From contig NZ_CP007739.1 of NCBI RefSeq assembly GCF_000724485.1, positions 914,843-978,842 on the forward strand: DNA of 64,000 bases, in the 5' to 3' direction. Both the position numbers and the translations under genes were made by a program. Below, piece by piece: positions 1-7,697 of this stretch (the first letter of the stretch is position 1; every line of letters starts with the position of its first letter). This stretch comes from Bacillus methanolicus MGA3 (GTDB taxonomy: Bacteria > Bacillota > Bacilli > Bacillales > Cytobacillaceae). The notes beneath the pieces were generated by a model, which did not search any database, had not been told where the DNA came from, and saw only the letters and a list, made by a program, of their open reading frames with translations.

Positions 1-697
1 TTGTTCCACTTCCATGGAAGGATTGGCTTTAGCTTCATTTATTGTCAATTACGGAGGAGCAGAATATGTGATTACCGGAGCCTCCAGCCATAACGCTGCG
101 GTGGAAAAGCAATTTCGCTATCCGACAGAATATGGCGGCCAAAAGCCTCCGACCGCTCAATGGACGGTCACTGGAGCAGGTGTAGGGCTAATAACTGCTA
201 ATTCTAATCAACAGGAACCTGTACCGGTCACGACATCAGCGACAATTGGCAAGGTGATTGACATGGGGTTAACAGACCCTTTTAATATGGGCGGCGCGAT
301 GGCTCCTGCAGCAGCCGATACAATTATTGCCCATTTTAAAGATTTGCAGCTTGATCCTTCTTATTATGATTTGATTGCAACTGGAGACCTTGGCAAAATC
401 GGGCAGGGAACTGCGTATGAATTATTGGCGAAAAGCGGTTTGGAAATAAAGAAAGAACAGTTTCAAGATTGCGGTTTAATGATTTATAAAGATGATCAGC
501 CAGTCCAGTCTGGAGGAAGCGGAGCCGGCTGTTCGGCGACCGTTTTATATGGGCATTTATACAACCAAATGAAAAGCGGAAAATTCAAACGAATCCTTCT
601 TGTAGCAACGGGCGCGTTATTGTCACCATTGTCATTTCAGCAAAAAGAATCAATTCCATGTATTGCTCATGCAGTCTCAATTGAAATGCAAGTATAA
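1..697 (+). CDS. spoVAD: SpoVAD, 3' part (start lies before the window)
   Basis: The reading frame is open from base 2 and begins C-S-T-S-M-E-G-L, the conserved block around the thiolase-like active-site cysteine of SpoVAD. About 231 residues are present of a usual ~338, so the first third is missing. SpoVAD is a thiolase-fold subunit of the SpoVA channel that binds dipicolinic acid and loads it into the forespore. The M at position 14 is internal, not a start. spoVAE follows after 15 nt, as in spoVA operons. Family knowledge predicts forespore (SigG) expression; no promoter is inside the window. Confidence 0.95.
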   Translation, partial: CSTSMEGLALASFIVNYGGAEYVITGASSHNAAVEKQFRYPTEYGGQKPPTAQWTVTGAGVGLITANSNQQEPVPVTTSATIGKVIDMGLTDPFNMGGAMAPAAADTIIAHFKDLQLDPSYYDLIATGDLGKIGQGTAYELLAKSGLEIKKEQFQDCGLMIYKDDQPVQSGGSGAGCSATVLYGHLYNQMKSGKFKRILLVATGALLSPLSFQQKESIPCIAHAVSIEMQV

Positions 698-712
698 AGG
701 AGGGAGTTTACA

Positions 713-1069
713 ATGCTTGCGATGTTTTTTTGGGCATTTGTAGTAGGAGGTTTGATTTGTGTTTTTGGACAGTTGTTATTTGATGTCGCGAAATTAACTC
801 CAGGTCATACATTGAGTTTGCTTGTTGTGATTGGAGCTATTTTGGATGGTCTTGGCTTGTATGAGCCATTGGTTGATTTTGCAGGAGCTGGCGCGACCGT
901 GCCTATAACAAGCTTCGGAAATTCTTTAGTCCACGGGGCTCTTCAGGAAGCAGAACAGCACGGCATAGTCGGGGTGCTTACGGGCATGTTCGAAGTAACA
1001 AGTTCAGGAATCTCAGCTGCAATTGTTTTCGGTTTTATTGGAGCTCTTTTGTTTAAGCCAAAAGGGTAA
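713..1069 (+). CDS. spoVAE: SpoVAE stage V sporulation membrane protein
   Basis: A 118-residue, very hydrophobic protein starting at ATG behind AAGGAGGGAG. At least three membrane segments are visible (about 3-25, 30-47, 95-115), and the central [10 protein letters not shown] block is typical of SpoVAE. It is an inner-forespore-membrane component of the SpoVA complex for dipicolinate uptake and release. It sits 15 nt after spoVAD, so it is co-transcribed. Length agrees with the SpoVAEb form. Confidence 0.93.
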   Translation: MLAMFFWAFVVGGLICVFGQLLFDVAKLTPGHTLSLLVVIGAILDGLGLYEPLVDFAGAGATVPITSFGNSLVHGALQEAEQHGIVGVLTGMFEVTSSGISAAIVFGFIGALLFKPKG

Positions 1070-1353
1070 AGAACAGTCAGAACAGACAGGTAATCATAAA
1101 GAGATTTTTGTTATGCATGGATGTATTCAAGAGAGGTTCAAGCGTAATGTAAATATAAAATGATTATATCCTGTTTGCAAAAGTATTTTTTTTAGGGGGA
1201 AAAGCGCCGTTCTTTGAAAAATAAAATGAAGATTAAGCAAATGACCTTCTTGACATTTTGAAAGCTGCCGAAATTTCCTATTCAGCCGCCTATACACATT
1301 ATAGTTGTCTCACATATGTTAATAAAGACTAAAATCAAAGTGAGGTGACAGAC

Positions 1354-1503
1354 ATGGGTTTTTACGGCTACGGTGGCGGATGCGGATGCGGCGGATACGG
1401 CTACAGAGGTTATGGCTACGGCGGTGGTTATGGCTCCACGTTCGTGTTAATCGTCGTATTATTCATTTTGTTAATTATTGTAGGAACTAGCTTTTACGGA
1501 TAA
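1354..1503 (+). CDS. YjcZ-family sporulation micropeptide (49 aa)
   Basis: A short gene starting MGFYGYGGG behind the RBS GTGAGGTGA. The first ~28 residues are Gly/Tyr-rich with two cysteines (C-G-C-G). They are followed by one hydrophobic segment, [15 protein letters not shown], and a short tail. This Gly/Tyr head plus I/V/L tail is the hallmark of YjcZ-type sporulation proteins, whose exact role is unknown. Two shorter relatives lie at 54457-54591 and 54617-54718. A Rho-independent terminator follows directly, so it is probably monocistronic. Confidence 0.85.
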   Translation: MGFYGYGGGCGCGGYGYRGYGYGGGYGSTFVLIVVLFILLIIVGTSFYG

Positions 1504-1511
1504 AGAAAAAG

Positions 1512-1547
1512 ATGCCGTCTCAAAAAGAGGCGGCATTCTTATTTTTA
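1512..1547 (+). terminator. Rho-independent terminator after the YjcZ-type gene
   Basis: A 10-bp stem ATGCCGTCTC / GAGGCGGCAT (one G-U pair) with a five-base loop, followed by a T-rich run. Confidence 0.85.
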
Positions 1548-1617
1548 ATAAAAAACACACCTTTTCTGCCTCCATTCATACTATAAAAGTAGTAAAAAGG
1601 AAGCGTGGTGTTTCATA

Positions 1618-1875
1618 ATGGATAATGGATTTTTTAAAAATGTTGAAAAGAAAACCGGCGTAAACATGAAAGATATTTTGGATTTAGCAAATTCTTTGCA
1701 AAACGCAAACTTTAATGACGAAAAAACGATAAGAGGCGTTATCCGAAGAGTTTCCCAAATTGCAAAAAAACCTGTTTCGAAGGAAATGGAAGAAAAAATA
1801 GTTCAATCAATAATTAAAGATGGCAAAAAACTTGATTTTAACTCCATATCAAAAATGATTAATGACAAGAAGTAA
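1618..1875 (+). CDS. spoVIF: Stage VI sporulation protein F
   Basis: An 85-residue basic soluble protein (MDNGFFKNVEKKTG...) matching the SpoVIF/YjcC family in length and in the N-terminal V-E-K-K-T-G-V-N-M-K-D-I motif. In B. subtilis SpoVIF works in the mother cell and is needed for proper GerE-dependent late coat assembly. Its place close to yjcF/yjcG, also seen in B. subtilis, supports the call. The RBS is AGCGTGGTG, weaker than most here. No transmembrane segment or known catalytic motif is seen. Confidence 0.85.
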   Translation: MDNGFFKNVEKKTGVNMKDILDLANSLQNANFNDEKTIRGVIRRVSQIAKKPVSKEMEEKIVQSIIKDGKKLDFNSISKMINDKK

Positions 1876-1888
1876 CAGAACCTTACGG

Positions 1889-1937
1889 GTCAGCCTTTTT
1901 CTGATTTATCGTGTAAATCGGAAAGTGGCTCACCCCT
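1889..1937 (+). terminator. Long hairpin after spoVIF
   Basis: Imperfect inverted repeat with outer arms GGGTCAGCC / GGCTCACCC and inner arms TTTC-GATTTA / TAAATC-GAAA. No clear T-run follows, so it may be a weak terminator or a 3' stabilising structure. Confidence 0.45.
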
Positions 1938-2030
1938 ATTACATAGTTTAACAAACACTGAAAAAGGGGATAGAAAAATATCAGATGGTATAGAAAAAAA
2001 TGGCATGTTAATAAAGAGGGGTGATGGATC

Positions 2031-2306
2031 ATGGGATATATTTTTCCATCAGGTTATGATCAATATCATCAATATGCAGTGCGTGAACTAGGAAATAAGA
2101 ACCGGTCTTTTCGATTTTTGCCGGTTGCAAGGATAAACAGAGAAGGAAACGGATTAATTCCATTCCAGGCTCTCAATGCGGATAAACGAATTTTTGCAGA
2201 AAAGGAAATTGCTTCAGGAAATAAGTATACGATCAGCAGAAAAACGATTGAAAAGACGTACGCCGAAGTAACAGGGATAGGAAAACATTTTTGCGAAATA
2301 TTTTAA
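2031..2306 (+). CDS. Hypothetical protein (91 aa)
   Basis: The ATG has a good RBS (AGAGGGGTG, 7-8 nt upstream). The product begins M-G-Y-I-F-P-S-G-Y-D-Q-Y-H-Q-Y-A, is basic and soluble, and has no membrane segment or motif I can name. The good RBS and its place downstream of spoVIF make it more likely real than a chance ORF. I do not recognise the family and assign no function. Confidence 0.55.
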   Translation: MGYIFPSGYDQYHQYAVRELGNKNRSFRFLPVARINREGNGLIPFQALNADKRIFAEKEIASGNKYTISRKTIEKTYAEVTGIGKHFCEIF

Positions 2307-2347
2307 CCAAATGAGAAGGGAAGGGAGTATTAATGACGTAATGAAAT

Positions 2348-2384
2348 GAAAAAACCCAGCCAAAAAGTCTTTCATTTGGCTAGG
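2348..2384 (-). terminator. Terminator of the yjcG-yjcF transcript
   Basis: Read on the minus strand, AGCCAAA / TTTGGCT form a stem around a ~10-nt loop and are followed by GGG and a run of six T. Confidence 0.8.
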
Positions 2385-2426
2385 TCGGATTACCGTTTTT
2401 TCATTGTGAATTTTTTTTGGAAAACT

Positions 2427-2849
2427 TCATAAAGATTTTTTCATTGTTCTGTGCGGAATTCCCGCATCCAAAAATTCGTCGGAAATTACTTCATAGTTTA
2501 AGCGCGTATAAAAAGGGATGGCGTGCGTTTGCGCATTTAATTTTAAGGTTGTAAAACCCTTTTCTTTTGCAAAGGATTCGATTTTTTCCATAATCGCCTT
2601 TCCGGCCCCACTTTTCCGGTATTCTTTTAATACACAAATCCGTTCTACTTTTCCATAACCGTCCAATTCACGAAAACGCCCGGCACCAATCGGCTGCCCA
2701 TTTTCATAAGCAACAAAGTGGGTTGATGATGATTCGAATTGATCAATTTCTTCTTCTTCAGAAACATTTTGTTCGTCAATAAAAACCTTTTTGCGAACAG
2801 AAAATGCATCCATAAGCTCTTCATCTGTTTCAACAACTTTTACGTGCAC
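2427..2849 (-). CDS. yjcF: YjcF-type GNAT acetyltransferase
   Basis: A 140-residue GNAT-fold protein. Motif A (acetyl-CoA binding) is seen in V-E-R-I-C-V-L-K-E-Y-R-K-S-G-A-G-K-A (the R-x-x-G-x-G/A loop), and F-Y-T-R-L-N-Y-E is the usual C-terminal GNAT block. The substrate is unknown. The start is GTG with AAGGAAAA upstream. It lies 3 nt after yjcG, the same pair as in B. subtilis, so the two are co-transcribed and end at the terminator near 2350. Confidence 0.87.
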   Translation of the reverse strand: MHVKVVETDEELMDAFSVRKKVFIDEQNVSEEEEIDQFESSSTHFVAYENGQPIGAGRFRELDGYGKVERICVLKEYRKSGAGKAIMEKIESFAKEKGFTTLKLNAQTHAIPFYTRLNYEVISDEFLDAGIPHRTMKKSL

Positions 2850-2852
2850 GTC

Positions 2853-3368
2853 TTAATTTTCCTTTCCTAGGCGAAATGTTTCATAAACAGTCCATGAACC
2901 ATTTTCAAGTTGATACAAAAGGTGAAAACGGTCAACCGTCTCCTCATGATCGACTGATTGCATTCTCAATGAGCCATAAACATCAGAATACTCGTCATTT
3001 GATAATTCTTGGCCGATTGTAATATGCGGCACAAAAGAATACTCCGGTTTTTCATTAATAAACTCAGTGTGAAGATCATTGTATAAATTTTCAAGCTCTT
3101 TTGTTTTCTCTACTTTTAAATAAATGACATTGTTTACTGGATAAAAAGAACTGATCTTTAATACCCGCAAACGAAAAGGGCTGTTTTTTTCAGCAATTTT
3201 ACTTAGCCTTTGAGACATTTCTTTCGCTTGTTCTTCCGTTGCTTCAAAGGCGCTTTTTAATGTCAAATGTGGAGGAATCAGAGCATAGTGCGGATCATAC
3301 CGTTTGCGATACGAGTTAGCGAAATCTTGAAGTTTTTTTGACGGGAAAATAGCAATACCGAATTTCAT
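2853..3368 (-). CDS. yjcG: YjcG, 2H phosphoesterase / 2'-5' RNA ligase-like protein
   Basis: 171 residues with the two H-x-T/S-x motifs of the 2H phosphoesterase superfamily, P-P-H-L-T-L near residue 33 and P-H-I-T-I near residue 115. These provide the paired catalytic histidines. The start is ATG behind TAGGAGGTATTGGT. The physiological substrate of YjcG is not known. It is first in a two-gene operon with yjcF. Confidence 0.9.
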   Translation of the reverse strand: MKFGIAIFPSKKLQDFANSYRKRYDPHYALIPPHLTLKSAFEATEEQAKEMSQRLSKIAEKNSPFRLRVLKISSFYPVNNVIYLKVEKTKELENLYNDLHTEFINEKPEYSFVPHITIGQELSNDEYSDVYGSLRMQSVDHEETVDRFHLLYQLENGSWTVYETFRLGKEN

Positions 3369-3668
3369 ACCAATACCTCCAATTTTAGGATCTATGCAAA
3401 CAAGATTTTTAACTAAAAATACAAACAGCCACCTAATAAGAGAAAATTAAAATATAAATGATATTATAACAAATTTTTGGAATATCTACAGATATTATAC
3501 TCATCCTTTTATGAAAAAGCACACGATAACTGTATTAAAAATTAGGTAATAATAGGTCAAACATTGCTTTTGCGCTATTTAAAATACTATTCAAGTGATC
3601 ATGATATAAGAAATGCGGATTTATATAAAACGAAGAGAACCCGCCTTTTAAAAAAGAGCCGGGTTTAT
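3369..3668. other. Intergenic region between yjcG and glnP
   Basis: AT-rich; holds the yjcG upstream region and the gln operon terminator at its end. No small ORF with a good RBS or other structure was seen. Confidence 0.6.
3638..3665 (-). terminator. Probable terminator of glnQHMP
   Basis: AACCCGCC / AGCCGGGTT inverted repeat just past the glnP stop. On the minus strand it is followed by only a weak T-rich stretch. Confidence 0.6.
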
Positions 3669-4319
3669 TTAAATACTTTTAGCTTCTAGTCTTCGTGCAA
3701 TAATTGAAAGTGTGTAGTTAACTAAAAAGTACATGAATGCCACCAAAAGAAAGATTGGAATGATGTATGAAGTTTTTTGGCCGTTAATAATTTGTGCATT
3801 ATGGGTGAGTTCCGGAAGTGCGATAATGACGGCAAGTGATGTGTCTTTTAACAGCGAAATAAACTGGCTGACAATTGGCGGTACCATTCTTCGAAGCGCT
3901 TGAGGCATAATAATGTACATAAGTGTCTGGAAATAGGTAAGCCCTGATGAACGGGCCGCCTCTATTTGCCCCTTATCGATCGAATTTAAACCGCTTCGAA
4001 TAATTTCCGATAGCATGGCTGATTCGAAAATTGTTAAAGCTGTTATTGCGGATACAGTGATGCTAAGTATAATACCAATGTCCTGTAATGCAAAATATGT
4101 AAAGAAAATAATCAATAGGAGCGGCAAATTTCTGATTGTTTCAACGATTACGGCGAGTAATTTAGAAACAACAGGTATTTTCGCATATCTTAACGTTCCT
4201 ATCAATCCTCCGATTAGAAAACTTAAGATGATTGAAAAAAAGGCTACTTTGAGCGTCACATAAAAGCCTTCAAGCAGAAATTTTAGATGGTCGGGTGAGT
4301 ATGCACCAATAAAATCCAT
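3669..4319 (-). CDS. glnP: Glutamine ABC transporter permease GlnP
   Basis: 216 residues in the HisM/GlnP permease family, with five likely membrane segments. The EAA loop that contacts the ATPase appears as E-A-A-R-S-S-G-L-T-Y-F-Q-T. I choose the ATG at 4319, which has GAAGGAGGCGACGG in front. An in-frame start at 4376 would overlap glnM. It is the last gene of a glnQ-glnH-glnM-glnP order identical to B. subtilis. Substrate (glutamine) is assigned by synteny; glutamate or another polar amino acid is possible. Confidence 0.87.
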   Translation of the reverse strand: MDFIGAYSPDHLKFLLEGFYVTLKVAFFSIILSFLIGGLIGTLRYAKIPVVSKLLAVIVETIRNLPLLLIIFFTYFALQDIGIILSITVSAITALTIFESAMLSEIIRSGLNSIDKGQIEAARSSGLTYFQTLMYIIMPQALRRMVPPIVSQFISLLKDTSLAVIIALPELTHNAQIINGQKTSYIIPIFLLVAFMYFLVNYTLSIIARRLEAKSI

Positions 4320-4332
4320 TCCGTCGCCTCCT

Positions 4333-4986
4333 TCAATTGTTCTTTGACAGGCGTCTTTCGAGATATCCGACACCAAGGCTTAATGGAACAGTAAGGATTA
4401 AATAAAACAATGCGACAAATATATAAACATCAAAAACAACTAATGTTTTAGAAGAAACAAGGTCTGCATAATACATAAGATCCAGCCCTGCCACCACTGC
4501 TAATATGGAAGAGTTTTTAACTAGATTAATGAATTGGTTTCCTATTGGAGGTATAACAATTTTAATGGCTTGAGGCAAAATAATAAATCTCATTGCCTGA
4601 TTGTATGTTAAACCTGAGGATCTTGCCGCTTCCATTTGACCTTTTGGTACAGCCTGGATGCCTGCGCGAATGGCTTCGGCAATAAAAGCTGCCGTATAAA
4701 TGGAAAGGGCGATCGTTCCGGCTGTAAACCCGCTAAATGTGAAACCAATTACTGGAGTTCCGATAAAGAAGAAAAAGGTAATAATTAACAGAGGAATATT
4801 TCGAATAAATTCAACGTATGCAGTGCCGATCCAGTTCAAAGGTTTAATCGGTGAAATCCTCATAATTGCAATAATCGTCCCGAGCATGAAGCTCGCCGCT
4901 AGCGCAATGACGCTAGCAAGGACCGTGTTTTTAAATCCCTCCAGATACATATCAATATTTTCTGTCAATATTGAGAAATCCAGCAT
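4333..4986 (-). CDS. glnM: Glutamine ABC transporter permease GlnM
   Basis: 217 residues, HisM-type permease with the EAA-loop E-A-A-R-S-S-G-L-T-Y-N-Q-A and five predicted membrane helices. It is a paralogue of GlnP and probably its heterodimer partner. I prefer the ATG at 4986, spaced ~6 nt from AAAGAGGTG; a GTG at 4995 falls inside that RBS. A 155-nt gap holding a palindromic element separates it from glnH, which may set the binding-protein to permease ratio. Confidence 0.87.
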   Translation of the reverse strand: MLDFSILTENIDMYLEGFKNTVLASVIALAASFMLGTIIAIMRISPIKPLNWIGTAYVEFIRNIPLLIITFFFFIGTPVIGFTFSGFTAGTIALSIYTAAFIAEAIRAGIQAVPKGQMEAARSSGLTYNQAMRFIILPQAIKIVIPPIGNQFINLVKNSSILAVVAGLDLMYYADLVSSKTLVVFDVYIFVALFYLILTVPLSLGVGYLERRLSKNN

Positions 4987-5004
4987 GTAAAACACCTCTT
5001 TCAG

Positions 5005-5132
5005 CTAGAGGCTGACCCAAAAATAAGAGCCAAGCATCCTTCGCAGATAAATATTGAAACCATGATCAATGTTTCTGCAATATTTAGTAACTGCACACGG
5101 GTGCCAGGAACTTATAGGGCAGCCTCTTCTAG
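5005..5132. repeat. 128-bp imperfect palindromic element between glnH and glnM
   Basis: Outer arms CTAGAGGCTGACCC (5005-5018) and GGGCAGCCTCTTCTAG (5117-5132) are complementary. Inner segments (ATAAG..GCATCC with GGTGCC..CTTAT, then GCAG-TAAATATTG with CAATATTTA-CTGC) pair in nested order. The whole gap therefore folds into one long interrupted hairpin. It lies inside an operon and has no T-run. It could be a processing/stability structure or a MITE-like insertion. Confidence 0.6.
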
Positions 5133-5141
5133 AAGATTCCT

Positions 5142-5975
5142 TTATTTTGAAAAATCTTTCTTAATCCATTTTTTGTAAATCTTGTCATACTCACCATTAG
5201 ACTTGATTGTTTTTAGTGCTTTGTTAAGTGCATCAAGAAGTTCTTTTTCTCCTTTTCTCACCGCGATTCCGTATGGTTCATCGGTAAATGTTCCTCCGAC
5301 AATATGGTAGGAAGGATCCTCATCAGCCATCCCATAGAGAATGGCGTTATCAGTCGTGAGAGCGTCACCTTGCCCTGATTTTAGAGCTGTAAAGGCTTCT
5401 GCATAGTTTTCAAACTCCAATACTTTTGCCTCCGGGGCTTTTTCACGGATGTTTTGGGAAGATGTGGAACCTTTTACTGCTAATACTGTCGTTCCTTTTT
5501 TAAGGTCTTTTAATCCCTTAATCGGACTGTCCTTTTTAACAAGGAGCGATTGGCCTGCTTTAAAGTATACATCAGTGAAATCGACTTCTTTTTTGCGTTC
5601 TTCTGTAATTGTCATTGTTGCAATAATCGCATCAATATCACCTTTTTGAAGCAAAGGAATCCTTGTTTTTGAAGTAACCTCTTTAAATTCTACTTTTGAC
5701 TCATCCCCGAGGATCTGCTTCGCCAGCGCCTTGGCAATATCTATATCAAATCCTTCTACTTCTCCGGTGCTTGGATTTTTTAGCCCGAACAATCTAGTAT
5801 CGTTCTTAACACCAAAAATGATTTTATCGCGTTTTTTGATGGTTTCGAGTGCGTTTTTGGCACCCTCATTTCCACCACCGTTCGTCTTCTCCGCATTGGT
5901 GCCACAGGCTGCCAGCATTGCAACTGCTAACAACGAAATGAATGCCAGTTTTAGAAACTTCTTTGATTTAGCCAT
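5142..5975 (-). CDS. glnH: Glutamine-binding lipoprotein GlnH
   Basis: 277 residues, family 3 solute-binding protein. The N-terminus is a lipoprotein signal with lipobox L-A-A-C (Cys24). It is followed by a low-complexity linker and a two-lobe binding domain with G-F-D-I-D-I-A-K-A-L and the conserved V-D-F-T-D-V-Y stretch. It is anchored outside the membrane and delivers the amino acid to GlnM/GlnP. The start is ATG with AGGAGG. It sits 17 nt after glnQ. Confidence 0.92.
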   Translation of the reverse strand: MAKSKKFLKLAFISLLAVAMLAACGTNAEKTNGGGNEGAKNALETIKKRDKIIFGVKNDTRLFGLKNPSTGEVEGFDIDIAKALAKQILGDESKVEFKEVTSKTRIPLLQKGDIDAIIATMTITEERKKEVDFTDVYFKAGQSLLVKKDSPIKGLKDLKKGTTVLAVKGSTSSQNIREKAPEAKVLEFENYAEAFTALKSGQGDALTTDNAILYGMADEDPSYHIVGGTFTDEPYGIAVRKGEKELLDALNKALKTIKSNGEYDKIYKKWIKKDFSK

Positions 5976-5992
5976 GGTTATTCCTCCTAAAA

Positions 5993-6721
5993 TTAATGAT
6001 ATAATATACGGCTGAGAAAAATTTTCGCCCTTTCTTCTTTCGGGTTGGAAAAAAACTCAGCCGGTGTTGCTTCTTCAAGAATCTGTCCATGGTCCATAAA
6101 AACAATTCTGTCAGCTACTTCTTTTGCAAATCCCATCTCGTGAGTGACAACTACCATTGTCATGCCTTCTTTTGCGAGTGTTTTCATCACATCGAGCACT
6201 TCTCCAATCATTTCAGGATCGAGAGCAGAGGTTGGTTCATCAAAAAGCATGATCTCTGGCTTCATCGCAAGACCTCTTGCAATCGCAACCCTTTGCTGCT
6301 GCCCTCCGGAAAGTTGGGAGGGATAGGAATTTGCTTTATCAGGTATTCCAACCTTCTTTAAATAAAATTCTGCTGTTTCTATTGCCTCTTTTTCAGATTT
6401 TCCCAGCACCTTTATTGGCGCAAGAGTGATGTTTTCAATCACCTTTTTATGAGGGTATAAATGAAAATGTTGAAAAACCATTCCAATATTGCGCCTTAAT
6501 TTATTAATGTCAGTTTTCTTATCATTAACGGAAATACCATTAACCGTTAAAGTTCCGCTTGAGATCGTTTCAAGCCCGTTAATGCAGCGAAGCATCGTAC
6601 TCTTTCCCGATCCGGAAGGTCCGATTACGACAACAACTTCTCCTTTGCTGATTTTTAGATTAATATTTTTTAAAACATGAAAATCTCCGTAATATTTGTT
6701 TACATTATCAAAGACTATCAT
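5993..6721 (-). CDS. glnQ: Glutamine ABC transporter ATPase GlnQ
   Basis: 242 residues, polar amino-acid ABC ATPase. Walker A is G-P-S-G-S-G-K-S-T near residue 34, Q-loop V-F-Q-H-F, signature L-S-G-G-Q-Q-Q-R near 135, Walker B I-M-L-F-D-E-P, and the switch histidine V-T-H-E-M-G. It powers uptake through GlnM/GlnP. First gene of the operon with GGAGAAAAAG ahead of the ATG. In B. subtilis this operon is controlled by nitrogen regulators; I found no convincing TnrA box in the AT-rich upstream region. Confidence 0.94.
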   Translation of the reverse strand: MIVFDNVNKYYGDFHVLKNINLKISKGEVVVVIGPSGSGKSTMLRCINGLETISSGTLTVNGISVNDKKTDINKLRRNIGMVFQHFHLYPHKKVIENITLAPIKVLGKSEKEAIETAEFYLKKVGIPDKANSYPSQLSGGQQQRVAIARGLAMKPEIMLFDEPTSALDPEMIGEVLDVMKTLAKEGMTMVVVTHEMGFAKEVADRIVFMDHGQILEEATPAEFFSNPKEERAKIFLSRILYH

Positions 6722-7190
6722 CTTTTTCTCCTCTTACAAAAACTATTTATAAAAATTAGAATAATTACTAAAATCAATTTATTCAGAAAAATTTTAATAT
6801 ATTAAAATTATAAACGAGTACGCCGGAAATCGTCAAACCATTCCATTAATACTGTTTTTTGATTTTATGCAAGTGAAAAGGCTATCATGTTTCCTAAGGA
6901 AACAAGCAGACGGCGTAATTCTCTTTCGTTTTGTAAATTTTTATTTTTCTTTAGATTGTGCATCGAAAAATAAATCATTTCTAATGACCCTTCGATTGCC
7001 TGTTTGAATAACCATCCATATTATTCTTCCACGAGGCGTTATGTGGTTCTTTTACATACGAGTATTTGTTTCTTACAAATGTGAAAATCAGAAGGCAGGA
7101 TGTACTTTCAAAATCATTAAAATTCATAAATTATGGGGGAATGAATGTTTTTCCCCACTTAAAACAAAATACTAATTTTATTAAAAGAGT
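6722..7190. other. Gene-free region upstream of glnQ and tRNA-Val
   Basis: AT-rich, about 470 nt. A small palindrome GTTTCC-TAA-GGAAAC near 6891-6905 is the only structure noted. No ORF with RBS was found on either strand. Confidence 0.5.
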
Positions 7191-7191
7191 C

Positions 7192-7219
7192 TTGACTTTC
7201 TACATATAATGAATATAAT
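7192..7219 (+). promoter_or_regulatory. SigA-type promoter for tRNA-Val
   Basis: TTGACT (7192-7197), a 16-nt spacer, then a perfect TATAAT (7214-7219), about 65 nt upstream of the tRNA. Confidence 0.8.
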
Positions 7220-7286
7220 TAAATACGTGGCTGTAAAAGAATTAGATATGAAAGGGTTTGTAGCCATTTATAGACAATTTTAATAT

Positions 7287-7359
7287 GATCTGTTAGCTCA
7301 GCTGGGAGAGCACAACCTTGACAGGGTTGGGGTCGGCGGTTCGAGCCCGTCACAGATCA
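7287..7359 (+). tRNA. tRNA-Val (anticodon GAC)
   Basis: A full cloverleaf can be drawn. The acceptor is GATCTGT / ACAGATC and the D-arm is AGCTCAGCTGGGAGAGC. The anticodon stem CAACC/GGTTG encloses TTGACAG (anticodon GAC), and the T-arm is GGCGG-TTCGAGC-CCGTC with one G-U pair. CCA is not encoded (A-TCA follows). It differs in acceptor and arms from the tRNA-Val whose 3' half is duplicated at 9247 and 24978. Confidence 0.92.
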
Positions 7360-7370
7360 TCACAAGAATT

Positions 7371-7403
7371 CCTGACATTCAATTTGATGTCAGGACTTTT
7401 TTT
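7371..7403 (+). terminator. Terminator of tRNA-Val
   Basis: CCTGACAT / ATGTCAGG stem with a T-run right after it. Confidence 0.9.
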
Positions 7404-7493
7404 GTGTATTAATGCGAACATATGTGCTATTATATGTTCATAAAAATAATTTTTCAACGGTAATATGTAACTTATTAAAAATTAAAAGTTATT

Positions 7494-7697
7494 ATGGTGC
7501 AAGTTGTCAAATCTCTAAAAAATTAGTTACAAAGCACATGTTCATGTATTGTTGGTAAAAAAATTATAAATGAGGAAGCAAAAAAGGATACTTATAAATA
7601 TACAAGAGGGATCTAGGCGATTTTAGAGGATCTGGATCAATTGGAAATTCTTCTAGAAAGAGCTCTTACTATAAATTTACGAGGAGGATTCAGGTGA
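7494..7697 (+). pseudogene. Decayed small ORF before the serine recombinase
   Basis: One reading frame from ATG 7494 to TGA 7697 is broken by TAG codons at 7524 and 7614. Its last part (E-D-L-D-Q-L-E-I-L-L-E-R-A-L) is protein-like, and its TGA overlaps the recombinase GTG, as in translationally coupled genes. Function is unknown; it may be a lost accessory gene of the recombinase. Confidence 0.35.

Noticed and set aside
4996..5141. Riboswitch or small RNA gene between glnH and glnM
   Set aside because: The region is a self-complementary palindrome; no known riboswitch motif is recognisable.
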